A stretch of 64,000 nucleotides of DNA from positions 1,054,001-1,118,000 of the forward strand of contig NZ_JARTWB010000001.1 of NCBI RefSeq assembly GCF_031450785.1, given 5' to 3'. Source of the stretch: Caballeronia sp. LZ062. Its GTDB lineage: Bacteria; Pseudomonadota; Gammaproteobacteria; Burkholderiales; Burkholderiaceae. The position numbers were made by a program, and so were the translations under genes. The notes under the pieces were generated by a model. The model did no database searches, was not told where the DNA came from, and saw nothing but the letters and a program-made list of their open reading frames with translations. Position 1 is the stretch's first letter. Each line of letters starts with the position of its first letter. Shown here in pieces: positions 38,461 to 47,934 of this stretch.

Positions 38461-39181
38461 TACTCAATCCGTAGACAGGCCGGAAGTTCGCCCGAGCGGG
38501 CTGGCGCTGTCGCTCGAGCCGATTAACGCCACGGTCTCGCTGCGCGATCAGGCGTACGCCAAACTGCGGCAGGCCATCGCGGAGGCGGACATCTACCGTT
38601 CGCGGGAAGAAATCCGTCTGGACGAAAAAGAGCTGACCGAAGCGCTGGGCGTTTCGCGAACGCCTATCCGGGAGGCCATGACGCTGCTGGAGCAGGAAGG
38701 CTTTCTGCGCACGGTGCCGCGTCGCGGGGTGTATATCCTGCGCAAGACCAAGCGCGAGATCGTCGAGATGATCCACATGTGGGCGGCGCTCGAAAGCATG
38801 GCGGCGCGCCTTGCCACGCAGCGCGCGACGGACGAGGAAATCGCGCAGCTTCGTCACATGTTCGACAATTTCCGCGACAGCACGCCGGCCGAGCATATCG
38901 ACGAGTACTCGGAAGCGAATATCGCGTTCCATCAGGCGATCGTGCGGCTGTCGAAGTCGCAAATCATCTTCGACACGATCAAGAACATCTTCGTGCACGT
39001 GCGCGCCATCCGGAAGATGACGATCTCGCAGAGCGACCGCGCGTCGCGCTCGATCGTCGATCACATGCGCATCATCGAGGCGTTGGAGAAGCGGGACACC
39101 GAGCTCGTCGAGCGGCTCGTGAGGCAGCACTCGCTGGATCTGGCGGCGTTCGTCGAGGCAAACTGCGATTTCCTGGATTGA
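38450..39181 (+). CDS. GntR-family (FCD-type) transcriptional regulator, probable local oxalate regulator
   Basis: 243 residues. Winged HTH: ELTEALGVSRTPIREAMTLLEQEGFLRTVPRRGVYI (about residues 60-95), then a C-terminal FCD helical domain with metal-binding-type residues (EANIAFHQAIVRLSK, HVRAIRK, IVDHMRIIEAL). FCD GntR regulators often respond to small carboxylic acids. The start overlaps the end of the 38239 gene. It is the only GntR protein in the window and its gene lies between operator-like copies at 37065, 38151, 41441 and 41607, so it is proposed as the regulator of all four promoters. Confidence 0.9.
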   Translation: MPSDTQSVDRPEVRPSGLALSLEPINATVSLRDQAYAKLRQAIAEADIYRSREEIRLDEKELTEALGVSRTPIREAMTLLEQEGFLRTVPRRGVYILRKTKREIVEMIHMWAALESMAARLATQRATDEEIAQLRHMFDNFRDSTPAEHIDEYSEANIAFHQAIVRLSKSQIIFDTIKNIFVHVRAIRKMTISQSDRASRSIVDHMRIIEALEKRDTELVERLVRQHSLDLAAFVEANCDFLD

Positions 39182-39210
39182 GCTTCGAGCAGCGCGAATA
39201 GTCACAAGCA

Positions 39211-39247
39211 AAAGGCCGCACGGTAATCGCCGTGCGGCCTTTTTTTG
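39211..39247. terminator. Bidirectional terminator between GntR and sucD
   Basis: Stem AAAGGCCGCACGG / CCGTGCGGCCTTT with a six-base loop and T runs on the plus strand and A-rich flank on the other. It separates the convergent transcripts. Confidence 0.88.
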
Positions 39248-39262
39248 CGCCCGCAGAACCCG

Positions 39263-40135
39263 CTAGCGCATCGCCCGCAGCATCGTTTCGCCGAGCGCCG
39301 CGGGCGAATCCGCGACATGGATGCCCGCCGATCTCATCGCGTCGATCTTCGCGCTCGCCGTGCCCGAGCCGCCCGAGACAATCGCGCCCGCGTGCCCCAT
39401 GCGGCGTCCCGGCGGCGCGCTCGTACCGGCGATGAAGCCGACCACCGGCTTTTTCGTTTTCGCGTCCTTCAGGAACTGCGCCGCTTCTTCCTCCGCCGAT
39501 CCGCCGATCTCGCCGATCATGATGATGCCTTCAGTCGCGTCGTCGGCGAGGAAAAGCGAGAGGCAGTCGATGAAATTGGTCCCGTTCACCGGATCGCCGC
39601 CGATGCCGATGCACGTCGTCTGGCCGAGCCCGGCCGCCGTCGTCTGCGCGACGGCTTCATACGTCAGCGTACCCGAGCGCGACACCACGCCGATCTTCCC
39701 CGGCTGATGAATATGCCCCGGCATGATGCCGATCTTGCACGCGCCCGGCGTAATGACGCCCGGACAGTTCGGCCCGACGAGCCGGCTCGGCGAACCCGCC
39801 AGTGCGCGCTTCACGCGCACCATGTCGAGCACCGGGATTCCTTCGGTGATGCAGACGATCAGCGGCACTTCGGCATCGATGGCTTCGAGGATCGCATCGG
39901 CGGCGAAGGGTGGCGGCACGTAGATCACGGAAGCGTCCGCGCCGGTTTTGGCGACCGCGTCGGCGACGGTGTCGAAGACCGGCAGATCGAGATGCGTCGT
40001 GCCGCCCTTGCCGGGCGTGACGCCGCCGACCATTCGCGTGCCGTATGCAATCGCCTGTTCCGAGTGAAAGGTGCCTTGCGCGCCGGTGAAGCCCTGGCAG
40101 ATCACCTTCGTGTGCTTGTCGATCAAGACGCTCAT
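39263..40135 (-). CDS. sucD: Succinate-CoA ligase-type alpha subunit
   Basis: 290 residues, the normal SucD size. CoA-binding N-terminus [16 protein letters not shown], and the phosphorylated histidine in [14 protein letters not shown]. Sequence is SucD-like rather than malate-CoA ligase (MtkB)-like, but differs from housekeeping SucD around the substrate region. AGGAAG precedes the ATG. It follows sucC by 11 bases. In the oxalate locus it may make a CoA thioester (succinyl-CoA or another) from ATP to feed the CoA-transferase. It is probably a second, specialised copy, since housekeeping sucCD usually lies elsewhere. Confidence 0.88.
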   Translation of the reverse strand: MSVLIDKHTKVICQGFTGAQGTFHSEQAIAYGTRMVGGVTPGKGGTTHLDLPVFDTVADAVAKTGADASVIYVPPPFAADAILEAIDAEVPLIVCITEGIPVLDMVRVKRALAGSPSRLVGPNCPGVITPGACKIGIMPGHIHQPGKIGVVSRSGTLTYEAVAQTTAAGLGQTTCIGIGGDPVNGTNFIDCLSLFLADDATEGIIMIGEIGGSAEEEAAQFLKDAKTKKPVVGFIAGTSAPPGRRMGHAGAIVSGGSGTASAKIDAMRSAGIHVADSPAALGETMLRAMR

Positions 40136-40146
40136 GGGGCTTCCTC

Positions 40147-41337
40147 TCAATGGTGGACGGCGCTGACGATCTTGTCGGCGGCATCGGCGAGATTGTCGGC
40201 GGAAATGATGGTGAGTCCGGACGCGCGCAGAATGTCGCGTCCTGCATCGACGTTGGTGCCGGCCAGACGCACCACGAGCGGCACGCGCAGATCGACTTCG
40301 CGCGCCGCCGCGACGACGCCTTCTGCGATCACGTCGCAGCGCATGATGCCGCCGAATATGTTGACCAGAATGCCTTGCACCTTCGGATCGCGCAGGATCA
40401 GCTTGAAGGCGGTCGCCACCCGTTCCTGCGTCGCGCCGCCGCCCACGTCGAGGAAGTTCGCCGGCTCGCCGCCGTAGAGCTTGATGATGTCCATGGTGGC
40501 CATCGCGAGGCCCGCGCCGTTCACCATGCAGCCGATGCTGCCGTCCAGCTTCACGTAGTTGAGGCCGTGCTTCGCGGCTTCGATTTCGGCGGGATCTTCT
40601 TCGTCTTCGTCGCGCAGGGCTTCCACGTCCGGACGACGGTACAGCGCGTTGTCGTCGAAATTGAGCTTCGCGTCGAGCGCCATGACGTCGCCGGAGCCGG
40701 TCACGACGAGCGGATTCACTTCGACCACGGACGCATCGAGCTCGACGAACGCCTGATACAGCGCGGCGATGAACTCCGCCGCCGCTTTCACCTGATTGCC
40801 GGTGAGCCCAAGCCCGAACCCGATCTTCCGAGTGTGAAAGGGCTGCAGGCCGGTCGCCGGATCGATCGCGACCTTGAGAATCTTCTCGGGCGTGCGATGC
40901 GCGACTTCCTCGATCTCCATGCCGCCTTCCGTCGACGCCATGATCGTGATGCGCGACGTCGCCCGGTCGACGAGCATCCCGAGATACAGCTCGCGTGCGA
41001 TATCGCAGCCTTCCTCGATATAAAGACGCTTCACCTCCTTGCCGGCCGGTCCGGTCTGCTTCGTGACGAGCACCGACGACAGCATCTTCTGAGCGTTCTC
41101 GCGCACGTCTTCCACCGACTTCACCACGCGCACGCCGCCTTTGGCCTCCGGATCGTTGGCGAAGCGGCCCGCGCCGCGCCCGCCCGCATGAATCTGCGAC
41201 TTCACGACCCACACCGGGCCGCCGAGCGCGCTGGCCGCATCCGCGGCTTCCTGCGCCGTGAAAGCGACGCGGCCATGCGGCACCGCGACGCCGTACTTTC
41301 GCAGTAGCGCCTTCGCTTGATATTCGTGGATGTTCAT
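40147..41337 (-). CDS. sucC: Succinate-CoA ligase-type beta subunit
   Basis: 396 residues. ATP-grasp N-terminal half ([15 protein letters not shown]), and the Rossmann-like half with [14 protein letters not shown] and [17 protein letters not shown] precedes the ATG. It is the first gene of the pair, read away from the TPP-frc operon. The promoter region (41338-41683) holds two operator-like copies. Subunit assignment is by family; whether the acid is succinate, malate, oxalate or another cannot be read from sequence. An ATP-grasp CoA ligase in this locus fits the need to regenerate CoA esters. Confidence 0.88.
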   Translation of the reverse strand: MNIHEYQAKALLRKYGVAVPHGRVAFTAQEAADAASALGGPVWVVKSQIHAGGRGAGRFANDPEAKGGVRVVKSVEDVRENAQKMLSSVLVTKQTGPAGKEVKRLYIEEGCDIARELYLGMLVDRATSRITIMASTEGGMEIEEVAHRTPEKILKVAIDPATGLQPFHTRKIGFGLGLTGNQVKAAAEFIAALYQAFVELDASVVEVNPLVVTGSGDVMALDAKLNFDDNALYRRPDVEALRDEDEEDPAEIEAAKHGLNYVKLDGSIGCMVNGAGLAMATMDIIKLYGGEPANFLDVGGGATQERVATAFKLILRDPKVQGILVNIFGGIMRCDVIAEGVVAAAREVDLRVPLVVRLAGTNVDAGRDILRASGLTIISADNLADAADKIVSAVHH

Positions 41338-41440
41338 TCCGTCTCCTGTTGCGACCAGGCGTGCGGCCGGAGCCGGCCGGTGCAGTCGCTTGTCAGCACG
41401 TCTCATGGGATGGCGCAGACTGAAGACGCCGCTGCGCGTA

Positions 41441-41460
41441 TTAGATATATCACATATCAA
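41441..41460 (-). promoter_or_regulatory. Operator-like repeat, copy 4 (sucCD)
   Basis: TTAGATATATCACATATCAA: contains TATATCACA as in copy 3 but is less perfect than copies 1 and 2. It lies about 105 bases before the sucC start. Confidence 0.5.
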
Positions 41461-41603
41461 GGTGTGCGCGGAATCGTTACTTGATGCTTCAGTGCAGCAT
41501 ATCGAGCCGCTTTAATCCCGTCGCAACAGGCGACGGAGCGATGATGCGCCGCGTCACAGGGTTTGTTCCAATCAGATGTTCGTTGACTAATACTGTGTGT
41601 GGA

Positions 41604-41619
41604 ATATTGTATATCACAG
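41604..41619 (+). promoter_or_regulatory. Operator-like repeat, copy 3 (TPP-frc operon)
   Basis: ATATTGTATATCACAG. The core TTGTATATCA is identical to copies 1 and 2. It overlaps the -10 element of the TTGACT promoter, a repressing position. Confidence 0.65.
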
Positions 41620-41683
41620 CAACCGGACGAACAGCGCGACGTTCGGCGAGAGAGAAATCACCCATTCGAGGAGGAGACAACAC

Positions 41684-43450
41684 ATGTCCGAAGTCGTCAG
41701 CAGCCGTCCGGAAGTCGCTCCAGCCACCACCACCGCCGATGACACGCTCAAGCAAAAGACGCGCGGCGCGGGCGTCGTTTCGGGCGGCCATCTCGTCGCG
41801 CGAGCGCTCAAGAACGAAGGCGTCGATACCATCTTCACGCTGTGCGGCGGTCATATCATCGATATCTACGACGGCTGCGTCGATGAAGGCATCCGGATCA
41901 TCGACGTGCGCCACGAACAGGTCGCCGCCCACGCCGCCGACGGCTACGCGCGTCAAACCGGCAAGCTCGGCTGCGTGGTGACGACCGCCGGCCCCGGCTG
42001 CACGAACGCGGTCACGGGCGTCGCCACGGCGTTTCGCTCGGAAAGCCCGATCATCCATATCGGCGGGCAGGGCGCACTCACGCAGCACAAGATGGGCTCG
42101 CTGCAAGACCTTCCGCACGTCGACATGATGTCGCCCATCACCAAGTTCGCGGCGACCGTGCCGAGCACGGAGCGCGTCGCCGACATCGTGTCGATGGCCG
42201 CCCGCGAAGCCTTCAACGGCGCGCCCGGCCCGGCGTATCTGGAAATCCCGCGCGACGTGCTCGACCGTGAAATCGACGTGAGCAAGGCCGTGATTCCGCA
42301 ACCCGGGCGCTATCGTGCATCGACAAAATCGGTCGGTGATCCGAAGGACATCGAAAAGCTCGCCGATCTGCTTGTGAACTCCGAGCGCCCGGCGATCCTG
42401 TACGGCCAGCAAGTGTGGACGGCGCGCGGCCATGAAGAAGCGATCGCGCTGCTGCGCGGCCTCGATATTCCCGGCTACTTCAACGGCGCGAGCCGCGGCC
42501 TCTTGCCGCCGGGCGATCCGCATCACTTCGACCGCACGCGCTCGCAGGCTTTCGCGAAGGCGGACCTGATCGTGATCGTCGGCACGCCGTTCGATTTCCG
42601 GATGGGTTACGGCAAGCGCATCAGCAAGGAACTGAAGCTGGTGCAGATCGACATGGATTACCGTACGGTCGGCAAGAATCGCGATATCGACCTCGGTCTT
42701 GTCGGCGATCCGGGCGCGATTCTCGGCGCGGTGCTGCAAGCCGCGAGCGGCCGGTTGAAGAACGACAAGCGCCAGTCGCGCCAGGCCTGGATGCGCGAAC
42801 TCGCGGCGGCGGAAGAAACCGCGACCGCCAAGCTCATGCCGCTCTTCACGTCCGATGCCAGCCCGATTCATCCGTATCGCGTAGCCCACGAGATCAATCA
42901 GTTCCTGTCCGACGACACCATTTATATCGGCGATGGCGGCGACGTCGTCACGATCTCGGCGCAAGCCGTGCGTCCGCGCCGCCCCGGCCAGTGGATGGAC
43001 CCCGGCGCGCTCGGCTCGCTCGGCGTCGGCACGGGATTCGCCATCGCGGCGGGCCTCGCCAATCCGGAGAAGGAAGTGCTCTGCTACTACGGCGACGGCG
43101 CGTTCTCCATGACCTCGTTCGACATGGAAACGGCCAACCGCTTCGGCGTGCCGTATATCGCGGTGATCGGCAACAACTCGGCGATGAACCAGATTCGCTA
43201 CGGCCAGCTCGCGAAATACGGCGAAGAGCGCGGCAACGTCGGCAATCTGCTCTCGGACGTGCCGTATGGCCGCTTCGCTGAGATGCTCGGCGGCTACGGC
43301 GAGGAAGTCTACGAGGCGTCGAAAATCGCGGGCGCGTTGCAGCGCGCGCGCGAGTCCATCGCGAAAACCGGCAAGAGCGCGGTCATCAATATTTGGGTCG
43401 ATCCTACGGTGTACGCGCCTGGCACGATGGCCCAGACGATGTACAAATAA
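41684..43450 (+). CDS. TPP-dependent enzyme resembling acetolactate synthase, in the place of oxalyl-CoA decarboxylase
   Basis: 588 residues. The catalytic glutamate lies in [18 protein letters not shown] (Glu78); the TPP-binding motif begins CYYGDGAF (GDG at 470) and ends at GNNSAMNQ (about 497). It has a ThDP pyrimidine domain, a central domain and a PP domain. Oxalyl-CoA decarboxylases differ in several blocks: here [18 protein letters not shown] is acetolactate-synthase-like where Oxc has SAPGFLNG. The neighbouring frc gene suggests it may decarboxylate oxalyl-CoA or act as a 2-hydroxyacyl-CoA lyase, or condense glyoxylate. Function is inferred. GGAGGAG precedes the ATG. About 30 N-terminal residues before the fold are low-complexity. 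Confidence 0.75.
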   Translation: MSEVVSSRPEVAPATTTADDTLKQKTRGAGVVSGGHLVARALKNEGVDTIFTLCGGHIIDIYDGCVDEGIRIIDVRHEQVAAHAADGYARQTGKLGCVVTTAGPGCTNAVTGVATAFRSESPIIHIGGQGALTQHKMGSLQDLPHVDMMSPITKFAATVPSTERVADIVSMAAREAFNGAPGPAYLEIPRDVLDREIDVSKAVIPQPGRYRASTKSVGDPKDIEKLADLLVNSERPAILYGQQVWTARGHEEAIALLRGLDIPGYFNGASRGLLPPGDPHHFDRTRSQAFAKADLIVIVGTPFDFRMGYGKRISKELKLVQIDMDYRTVGKNRDIDLGLVGDPGAILGAVLQAASGRLKNDKRQSRQAWMRELAAAEETATAKLMPLFTSDASPIHPYRVAHEINQFLSDDTIYIGDGGDVVTISAQAVRPRRPGQWMDPGALGSLGVGTGFAIAAGLANPEKEVLCYYGDGAFSMTSFDMETANRFGVPYIAVIGNNSAMNQIRYGQLAKYGEERGNVGNLLSDVPYGRFAEMLGGYGEEVYEASKIAGALQRARESIAKTGKSAVINIWVDPTVYAPGTMAQTMYK

Positions 43451-43481
43451 AGAACGCGATCGAAGACACAGGGAGACAGCC

Positions 43482-44738
43482 ATGAACACCTCGGGCAAGG
43501 CACTGGATGGCGTTCGCATCCTCGATTTCACGCACGTTCAATCGGGTCCGACCTGCACGCAGTTGCTGGCGTGGTTCGGCGCGGACGTTATCAAGGTAGA
43601 GCGCGCCGGCGCAGGCGACATCACGCGGGAGCAATTGCGCGATATCCCCGACGCGGACAGCCTTTACTTCACGATGCTCAACCACAACAAGCGGTCGATC
43701 ACCATCGACACGAAGAATCCCGAGGGCAAGAAAGTGCTCGAAACGCTCGTCAAGAAGTGCGACGTGCTGGTCGAGAACTTCGCGCCGGGCGCGCTCGACC
43801 GCATGGGCTTCTCGTGGGAGCGCATCCAGGAACTGAACCCGGCGATGATCGTGGCGTCGGTCAAGGGCTTCGGGCCGGGGCCGTACGAAGACTGCAAGGT
43901 CTACGAGAACGTCGCGCAGTGCGCGGGCGGCGCGGCATCGACCACGGGTTTCGACGACGGTCCGCCGACCGTCACCGGCGCGCAGATCGGCGATTCGGGC
44001 ACGGGGCTGCACCTCGCGCTCGGCATTGTCACGGCCCTGTATCAGCGCAACCGCACCGGACGCGGGCAGAAAGTGCTCGCGGCCATGCAGGACGGCGTGC
44101 TCAATCTGTGCCGCGTGAAATTGCGCGACCAGCAGCGCCTCGAACGCACCGGCGTGATGAAAGAGTACCCGCAGTATCCGAACGGCAAGTTCGGCGAAGC
44201 GGTGCCGCGCGCAGGCAACGCATCCGGCGGCGGCCAGCCGGGCTGGATTCTCAAGTGCAAGGGCTGGGAAACCGACCCGAACGCGTACATCTACTTCATC
44301 ACGCAGGCGCCGGTGTGGGGCGAAATCTGCAAGGTCATCGGCAAGGAAGAGTGGATCGAGCATCCGGACTACAAGACGCCCAATGCGCGCCTGCCGCGGT
44401 TGAAAGAAATCTTCGCGGAAATCGAGCGCTGGACCATGTCGAAAACCAAGTTTCAGGCCATGGAAATCCTGAACAAGCACGACATTCCGTGCGGCCCGAT
44501 TCTCTCGATGAAGGAGATTGCCGAAGAACCGTCGCTCAGAAAGACCGGCACGGTCGTGGAAGTGGACCATCCGGTGCGCGGCAAATACCTGACGGTCGGC
44601 AACCCGATCAAGCTCTCGGACAGCCCGACGGAAGTCGTGCGCTCGCCGCTGCTCGGCGAGCATACCGATGAAGTCATGGCCGAACTCGGCTACACGCAGG
44701 ACCAGATCGCCACGCTGAAGAGCCTCGGCGCGATCTGA
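43482..44738 (+). CDS. frc: Formyl-CoA:oxalate CoA-transferase
   Basis: 418 residues of the class III CoA-transferase family. It moves CoA from formyl-CoA (or another donor) to oxalate. Conserved blocks match the Oxalobacter enzyme: [32 protein letters not shown], and [12 protein letters not shown], where Asp171 corresponds to the nucleophile Asp169 of the family; the glycine-rich loop [12 protein letters not shown] is intact. GGGAGA precedes the ATG. It follows the TPP gene by 31 bases in the same operon. This gene is the strongest evidence that the region is about oxalate. Confidence 0.93.
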   Translation: MNTSGKALDGVRILDFTHVQSGPTCTQLLAWFGADVIKVERAGAGDITREQLRDIPDADSLYFTMLNHNKRSITIDTKNPEGKKVLETLVKKCDVLVENFAPGALDRMGFSWERIQELNPAMIVASVKGFGPGPYEDCKVYENVAQCAGGAASTTGFDDGPPTVTGAQIGDSGTGLHLALGIVTALYQRNRTGRGQKVLAAMQDGVLNLCRVKLRDQQRLERTGVMKEYPQYPNGKFGEAVPRAGNASGGGQPGWILKCKGWETDPNAYIYFITQAPVWGEICKVIGKEEWIEHPDYKTPNARLPRLKEIFAEIERWTMSKTKFQAMEILNKHDIPCGPILSMKEIAEEPSLRKTGTVVEVDHPVRGKYLTVGNPIKLSDSPTEVVRSPLLGEHTDEVMAELGYTQDQIATLKSLGAI

Positions 44739-44793
44739 ACCCTTACTCCCGATGCGGACGAAACTCGTCCTCTAATAAACGGAGACACGCCAA

Positions 44794-47001
44794 ATGAACA
44801 GCACGGTCGTCCAGGAACGCAGCGAAGCAGTCCAGTCTTTCCCGCCCGCATCGAATGTCGTGCCGTTGCACGCAGCGGACGCAAAGCGCCGTGTCGCGGA
44901 GATCTTCGAGCGCGTGAAGGCCGAGGGCCGCACGTCGCTGACTGCGCCGGAAGGCAAGCTCGTCTGCGACGCCTACGGTATCTCGGTGCCGCAGGAAGGC
45001 GTGGCGACCAGCGCGGACGACGCCGCGAAGCTCGCGTCCTTCATCGGCTTCCCGGTGGTGCTGAAGATCGTCTCGCCGGAGATTCTGCACAAGACCGAGG
45101 CGGGCGGCGTGCTCGTCGGCGTGAAGAACGAAGCCGACGTGAAGGCAGGCTACGCGACGATCATCGAAAATGCGAAGAAGTACGATGCGAACGCGACCAT
45201 CGTGGGCGTGCAGGTGCAGCAGATGGTCGGCGCGGGACAGGAAGTGATCATCGGCGCGGTCACGGACCCGTCGTTCGGCAAGCTGATCGCGTTCGGGCTC
45301 GGCGGCGTGCTTGTCGAAGTGCTGAAGGACGTGACGTTTCGCTTAGCTCCGGTGACGCGCGAAGAAGCCGAGTCGATGCTCGACGGCATTCAGGCCGCCG
45401 ATGTGCTGCGCGGCGTGCGTGGCGCGGAAGCCGTCGACCGCGATGCACTGGTGACGCTGATCGAGCGCGTGTCGCGCCTCGTCGACGACTTCCCGCAAAT
45501 CTCCGAGATGGATCTGAATCCGGTCTTCGCGAGCCCGAACGGAGCGGTGGCGGCGGACGTGCGCATCGTGATGGACTTCGAGCCGGCCGAGCCGCGCTAT
45601 CGCCCGACGCAGGAGCAGATCGTCACGCAGATGAACCGCATCATGAAGCCGGATGCCGTCGCGGTGATCGGCGCGTCGAACGAGGACGGCAAGATCGGCA
45701 ACTCGGTCATGAAAAACCTGATCAACGGCGGCTACCAGGGGACCATCTATCCGATTCACCCGAAAGCCGACGAAATCATGGGCCGCAAGGCGTACAAGAG
45801 CGTGAAAGACGTGCCGGGCGTGATCGACGTGGCCGTGTTCGCGATTCCCGCGAAGTTCGTCGCGCAGGCGCTCGTCGAAGTGGGCGAGAAGCAGATTCCC
45901 GGCGCGGTGCTGATTCCGTCCGGCTTCGCCGAAACGGGCAATCAGGAGGGGCAGGAAGAGCTGGTGCGGATTGCGCGTCAGTACGATATCCGCATGATGG
46001 GACCGAACATCTACGGCTTCTATTACACGCCGAAGAATCTGTGCGCGACGTTCTGCACGCCCTACGACGTGAAGGGCAAGGCGGCGCTCTCGTCGCAATC
46101 GGGCGGCATCGGCATGGCGATCATCGGCTTTTCGCGCTCGGCGAAGATGGGCGTTTCGGCTATCGTCGGCCTCGGCAACAAGAGCGATATCGACGAGGAC
46201 GATCTGCTCACGTTCTTCGAGCAGGACGACAACACGGAAATCATCGCGCAGCACTGCGAAGATCTGAAGGACGGCCGATCCTTCGCCGAAGCCGCGCGGC
46301 GCGTGTCGAAGAAAAAGCCGGTCGTCGTGCTGAAGGCGGGCAGAACGAGCCTCGGCGCGCGCGCGGCGAGTTCGCACACCGGCGCGCTCGCGGGCAACGA
46401 CAAGATCTACGAGGACGTGTTCGCGCAATGCGGCGTGATCCGCGCCCGGTCGCTGCGCGACTTGCTCGAGTTCGCGCGCGGCATTCCGAAGCTGCCGACG
46501 CCGAAGGGTGAAAACACCGTCATCATCACGGGCGCGGGCGGATCGGGCGTGCTGCTCTCGGACGCCTGCGTGGACAACGGCCTTTCGCTGATGACCATGC
46601 CCGACGATCTCGACGCCGCGTTCCGCAAGTTCATTCCGCCGTTCGGCGCGGCGGGCAATCCGGTCGACATCACCGGCGGCGAGCCGCCGACCACGTACAA
46701 GAACACGATCAAGCTCGGACTCGAAGACGACCGCATCCATTCGATCATTCTCGGTTATTGGCACACGATCATCACGCCGCCGATGGTCTTCGCCAAACTC
46801 GTGATCGAAGTGAAGGAGGAGATGAAGGCGCGCGGCATCGAAAAGCCGATCGTGGCGTCGCTCGCCGGTGACGTGCAGGTGGAGGAGGCCGCCGAGTATC
46901 TGTACGAGCACGGCGTGCCGGCTTACGCGTATTCGACCGAGTTGCCCGTCGCGGTGCTCGGCGCGAAATACAAGTGGGCGCGCGGCGCGGGCCTGATCTG
47001 A
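44794..47001 (+). CDS. ADP-forming acyl-CoA synthetase (acetate-CoA ligase family)
   Basis: 735 residues in one chain. The order is an ATP-grasp domain (residues about 40-250; GFPVVLKIVSPEILHKTEAGG) followed by CoA-binding (VAVIGASNEDGKIGNSVMKN), ligase and catalytic-histidine domains (ASSHTGALAGNDKIYEDVFAQCGV). Other members have these reversed. It makes an acyl-CoA from an acid, CoA and ATP, releasing ADP. Position directly after frc (55 bases, GGAGA ribosome site) suggests an acid of this pathway, such as oxalate, formate or glycolate, but this is inference. Confidence 0.88.
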   Translation: MNSTVVQERSEAVQSFPPASNVVPLHAADAKRRVAEIFERVKAEGRTSLTAPEGKLVCDAYGISVPQEGVATSADDAAKLASFIGFPVVLKIVSPEILHKTEAGGVLVGVKNEADVKAGYATIIENAKKYDANATIVGVQVQQMVGAGQEVIIGAVTDPSFGKLIAFGLGGVLVEVLKDVTFRLAPVTREEAESMLDGIQAADVLRGVRGAEAVDRDALVTLIERVSRLVDDFPQISEMDLNPVFASPNGAVAADVRIVMDFEPAEPRYRPTQEQIVTQMNRIMKPDAVAVIGASNEDGKIGNSVMKNLINGGYQGTIYPIHPKADEIMGRKAYKSVKDVPGVIDVAVFAIPAKFVAQALVEVGEKQIPGAVLIPSGFAETGNQEGQEELVRIARQYDIRMMGPNIYGFYYTPKNLCATFCTPYDVKGKAALSSQSGGIGMAIIGFSRSAKMGVSAIVGLGNKSDIDEDDLLTFFEQDDNTEIIAQHCEDLKDGRSFAEAARRVSKKKPVVVLKAGRTSLGARAASSHTGALAGNDKIYEDVFAQCGVIRARSLRDLLEFARGIPKLPTPKGENTVIITGAGGSGVLLSDACVDNGLSLMTMPDDLDAAFRKFIPPFGAAGNPVDITGGEPPTTYKNTIKLGLEDDRIHSIILGYWHTIITPPMVFAKLVIEVKEEMKARGIEKPIVASLAGDVQVEEAAEYLYEHGVPAYAYSTELPVAVLGAKYKWARGAGLI

Positions 47002-47052
47002 TCCAAGAATACGGCGCGGGCCGCGGCTCGCGCCAACTAGAAAGGGATTTCC

Positions 47053-47832
47053 GTGACCACCTGGATACGTTTTCGCGATGCCGACGGGCATATCGGCTTT
47101 GGCACGCTCGACGAGCGCTCGGGCCGCGTCGTGCAGCACGACGGCGCGCTCTTCGAGCAGCCGCGCCCGACCGACATCTCCTTTGCCGTGGACGACCTTA
47201 CTCTGCTCGCGCCCTGCGAGCCGAGCAAGGTCATCGCGCTGTGGAACAACTACTACGCGCTCTCGCAGAAGCTCGACAAGGCGCCGCCGCAGCATCCGCT
47301 CTTTCTGATCAAGCCGCCGATGTCGGTCATCGGGCCGAACGAGTCGATTCGCCGGCCGAAGAATTACCACGGCAAGATTGCCTACGAGGGCGAACTGGGT
47401 GTCGTGATCGGCAAGAAGGTGTCGTGCGCGTCGGTGGAAGAAGCCGAGGACGCGATCTTCGGCTACACGTGCGTGAACGACGTCACTGCCATCGAGCTGC
47501 TGCAGGAAGATCCCAACTTCGCGCAATGGTGCCGCTCGAAGGGCTTCGACACGTTCACGTGCCTCGGGCCGGGAATCGTCAGCGGTTTCGACTGGCGCAG
47601 CGCGAATGTCGTCACGACCGTCGACGGAGTGGAGCGCCAGAACTACCCGCTCGACGACATGATTTTCTCGCCCGCCGAGCAGGTCAGCCTGCTTTCGCAC
47701 GACATGACGCTCGCGCCCGGCGACGTGATCGCGTGTGGAACGTCCGTCGGCGTCGGGTCGATCAAGGACGGCGCGCGTGTCGATGTGTCAATCGGAGGGA
47801 TCGGCACGTTGTCGAATGTGCTGGCGGCGTAG
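47053..47832 (+). CDS. Fumarylacetoacetate hydrolase family protein
   Basis: 259 residues from a GTG with AAAGGGA. The FAH-fold metal motif is YEGELGVVIGKK (Glu-x-Glu) with the acidic ligand further on in GYTCVNDVTAIELL. The family includes acylpyruvases, oxaloacetate decarboxylases and 2-oxo-pent-4-enoate hydratases. At the end of the TPP-frc-ligase operon it may act on an oxo-acid related to oxalate. The first 50 residues are shorter than in classical FAH. No Zn or Mg is visible beyond the motif. Confidence 0.85.
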   Translation: MTTWIRFRDADGHIGFGTLDERSGRVVQHDGALFEQPRPTDISFAVDDLTLLAPCEPSKVIALWNNYYALSQKLDKAPPQHPLFLIKPPMSVIGPNESIRRPKNYHGKIAYEGELGVVIGKKVSCASVEEAEDAIFGYTCVNDVTAIELLQEDPNFAQWCRSKGFDTFTCLGPGIVSGFDWRSANVVTTVDGVERQNYPLDDMIFSPAEQVSLLSHDMTLAPGDVIACGTSVGVGSIKDGARVDVSIGGIGTLSNVLAA

Positions 47833-47852
47833 GCGTCGAGAGAAAGCAGAAA

Positions 47853-47887
47853 CGGCAAAGCCGGCGCGCGAGGCGCCGGCTTTGCCG
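47853..47887 (+). terminator. Terminator-like hairpin after FAH gene
   Basis: Perfect stem CGGCAAAGCCGGCGC / GCGCCGGCTTTGCCG with a short loop. The T run is weak, so it may act in both directions, with the convergent CsbD gene on the other side. Confidence 0.65.
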
Positions 47888-47934
47888 CTCAAGCGTGTGC
47901 GCGCTGCCGTGAAGCACAGCGCGTCGCCTTTACC

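Larger units (their letters stand above)
41338..41683. promoter_or_regulatory. Divergent control region of sucCD and the TPP-frc operon
   Basis: 346 bases without a gene. TTGACT (41583-41588) with TATTGT (41605-41610), spacer 16, is a promoter for the TPP gene. Operator-like copies lie at 41441-41460 and 41604-41619. Confidence 0.7.

Noticed and set aside
41489..43531. 680-codon frame antisense to the TPP enzyme
   Set aside because: Shadow of a gene with clear TPP motifs on the other strand.
45343..47700. Open frame of 785 codons on the minus strand across the acyl-CoA synthetase gene
   Set aside because: It is opposite a well-supported gene and has Arg/His/Asp-rich composition with no recognisable domain. 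Long antisense open frames are expected in GC-rich codon usage.
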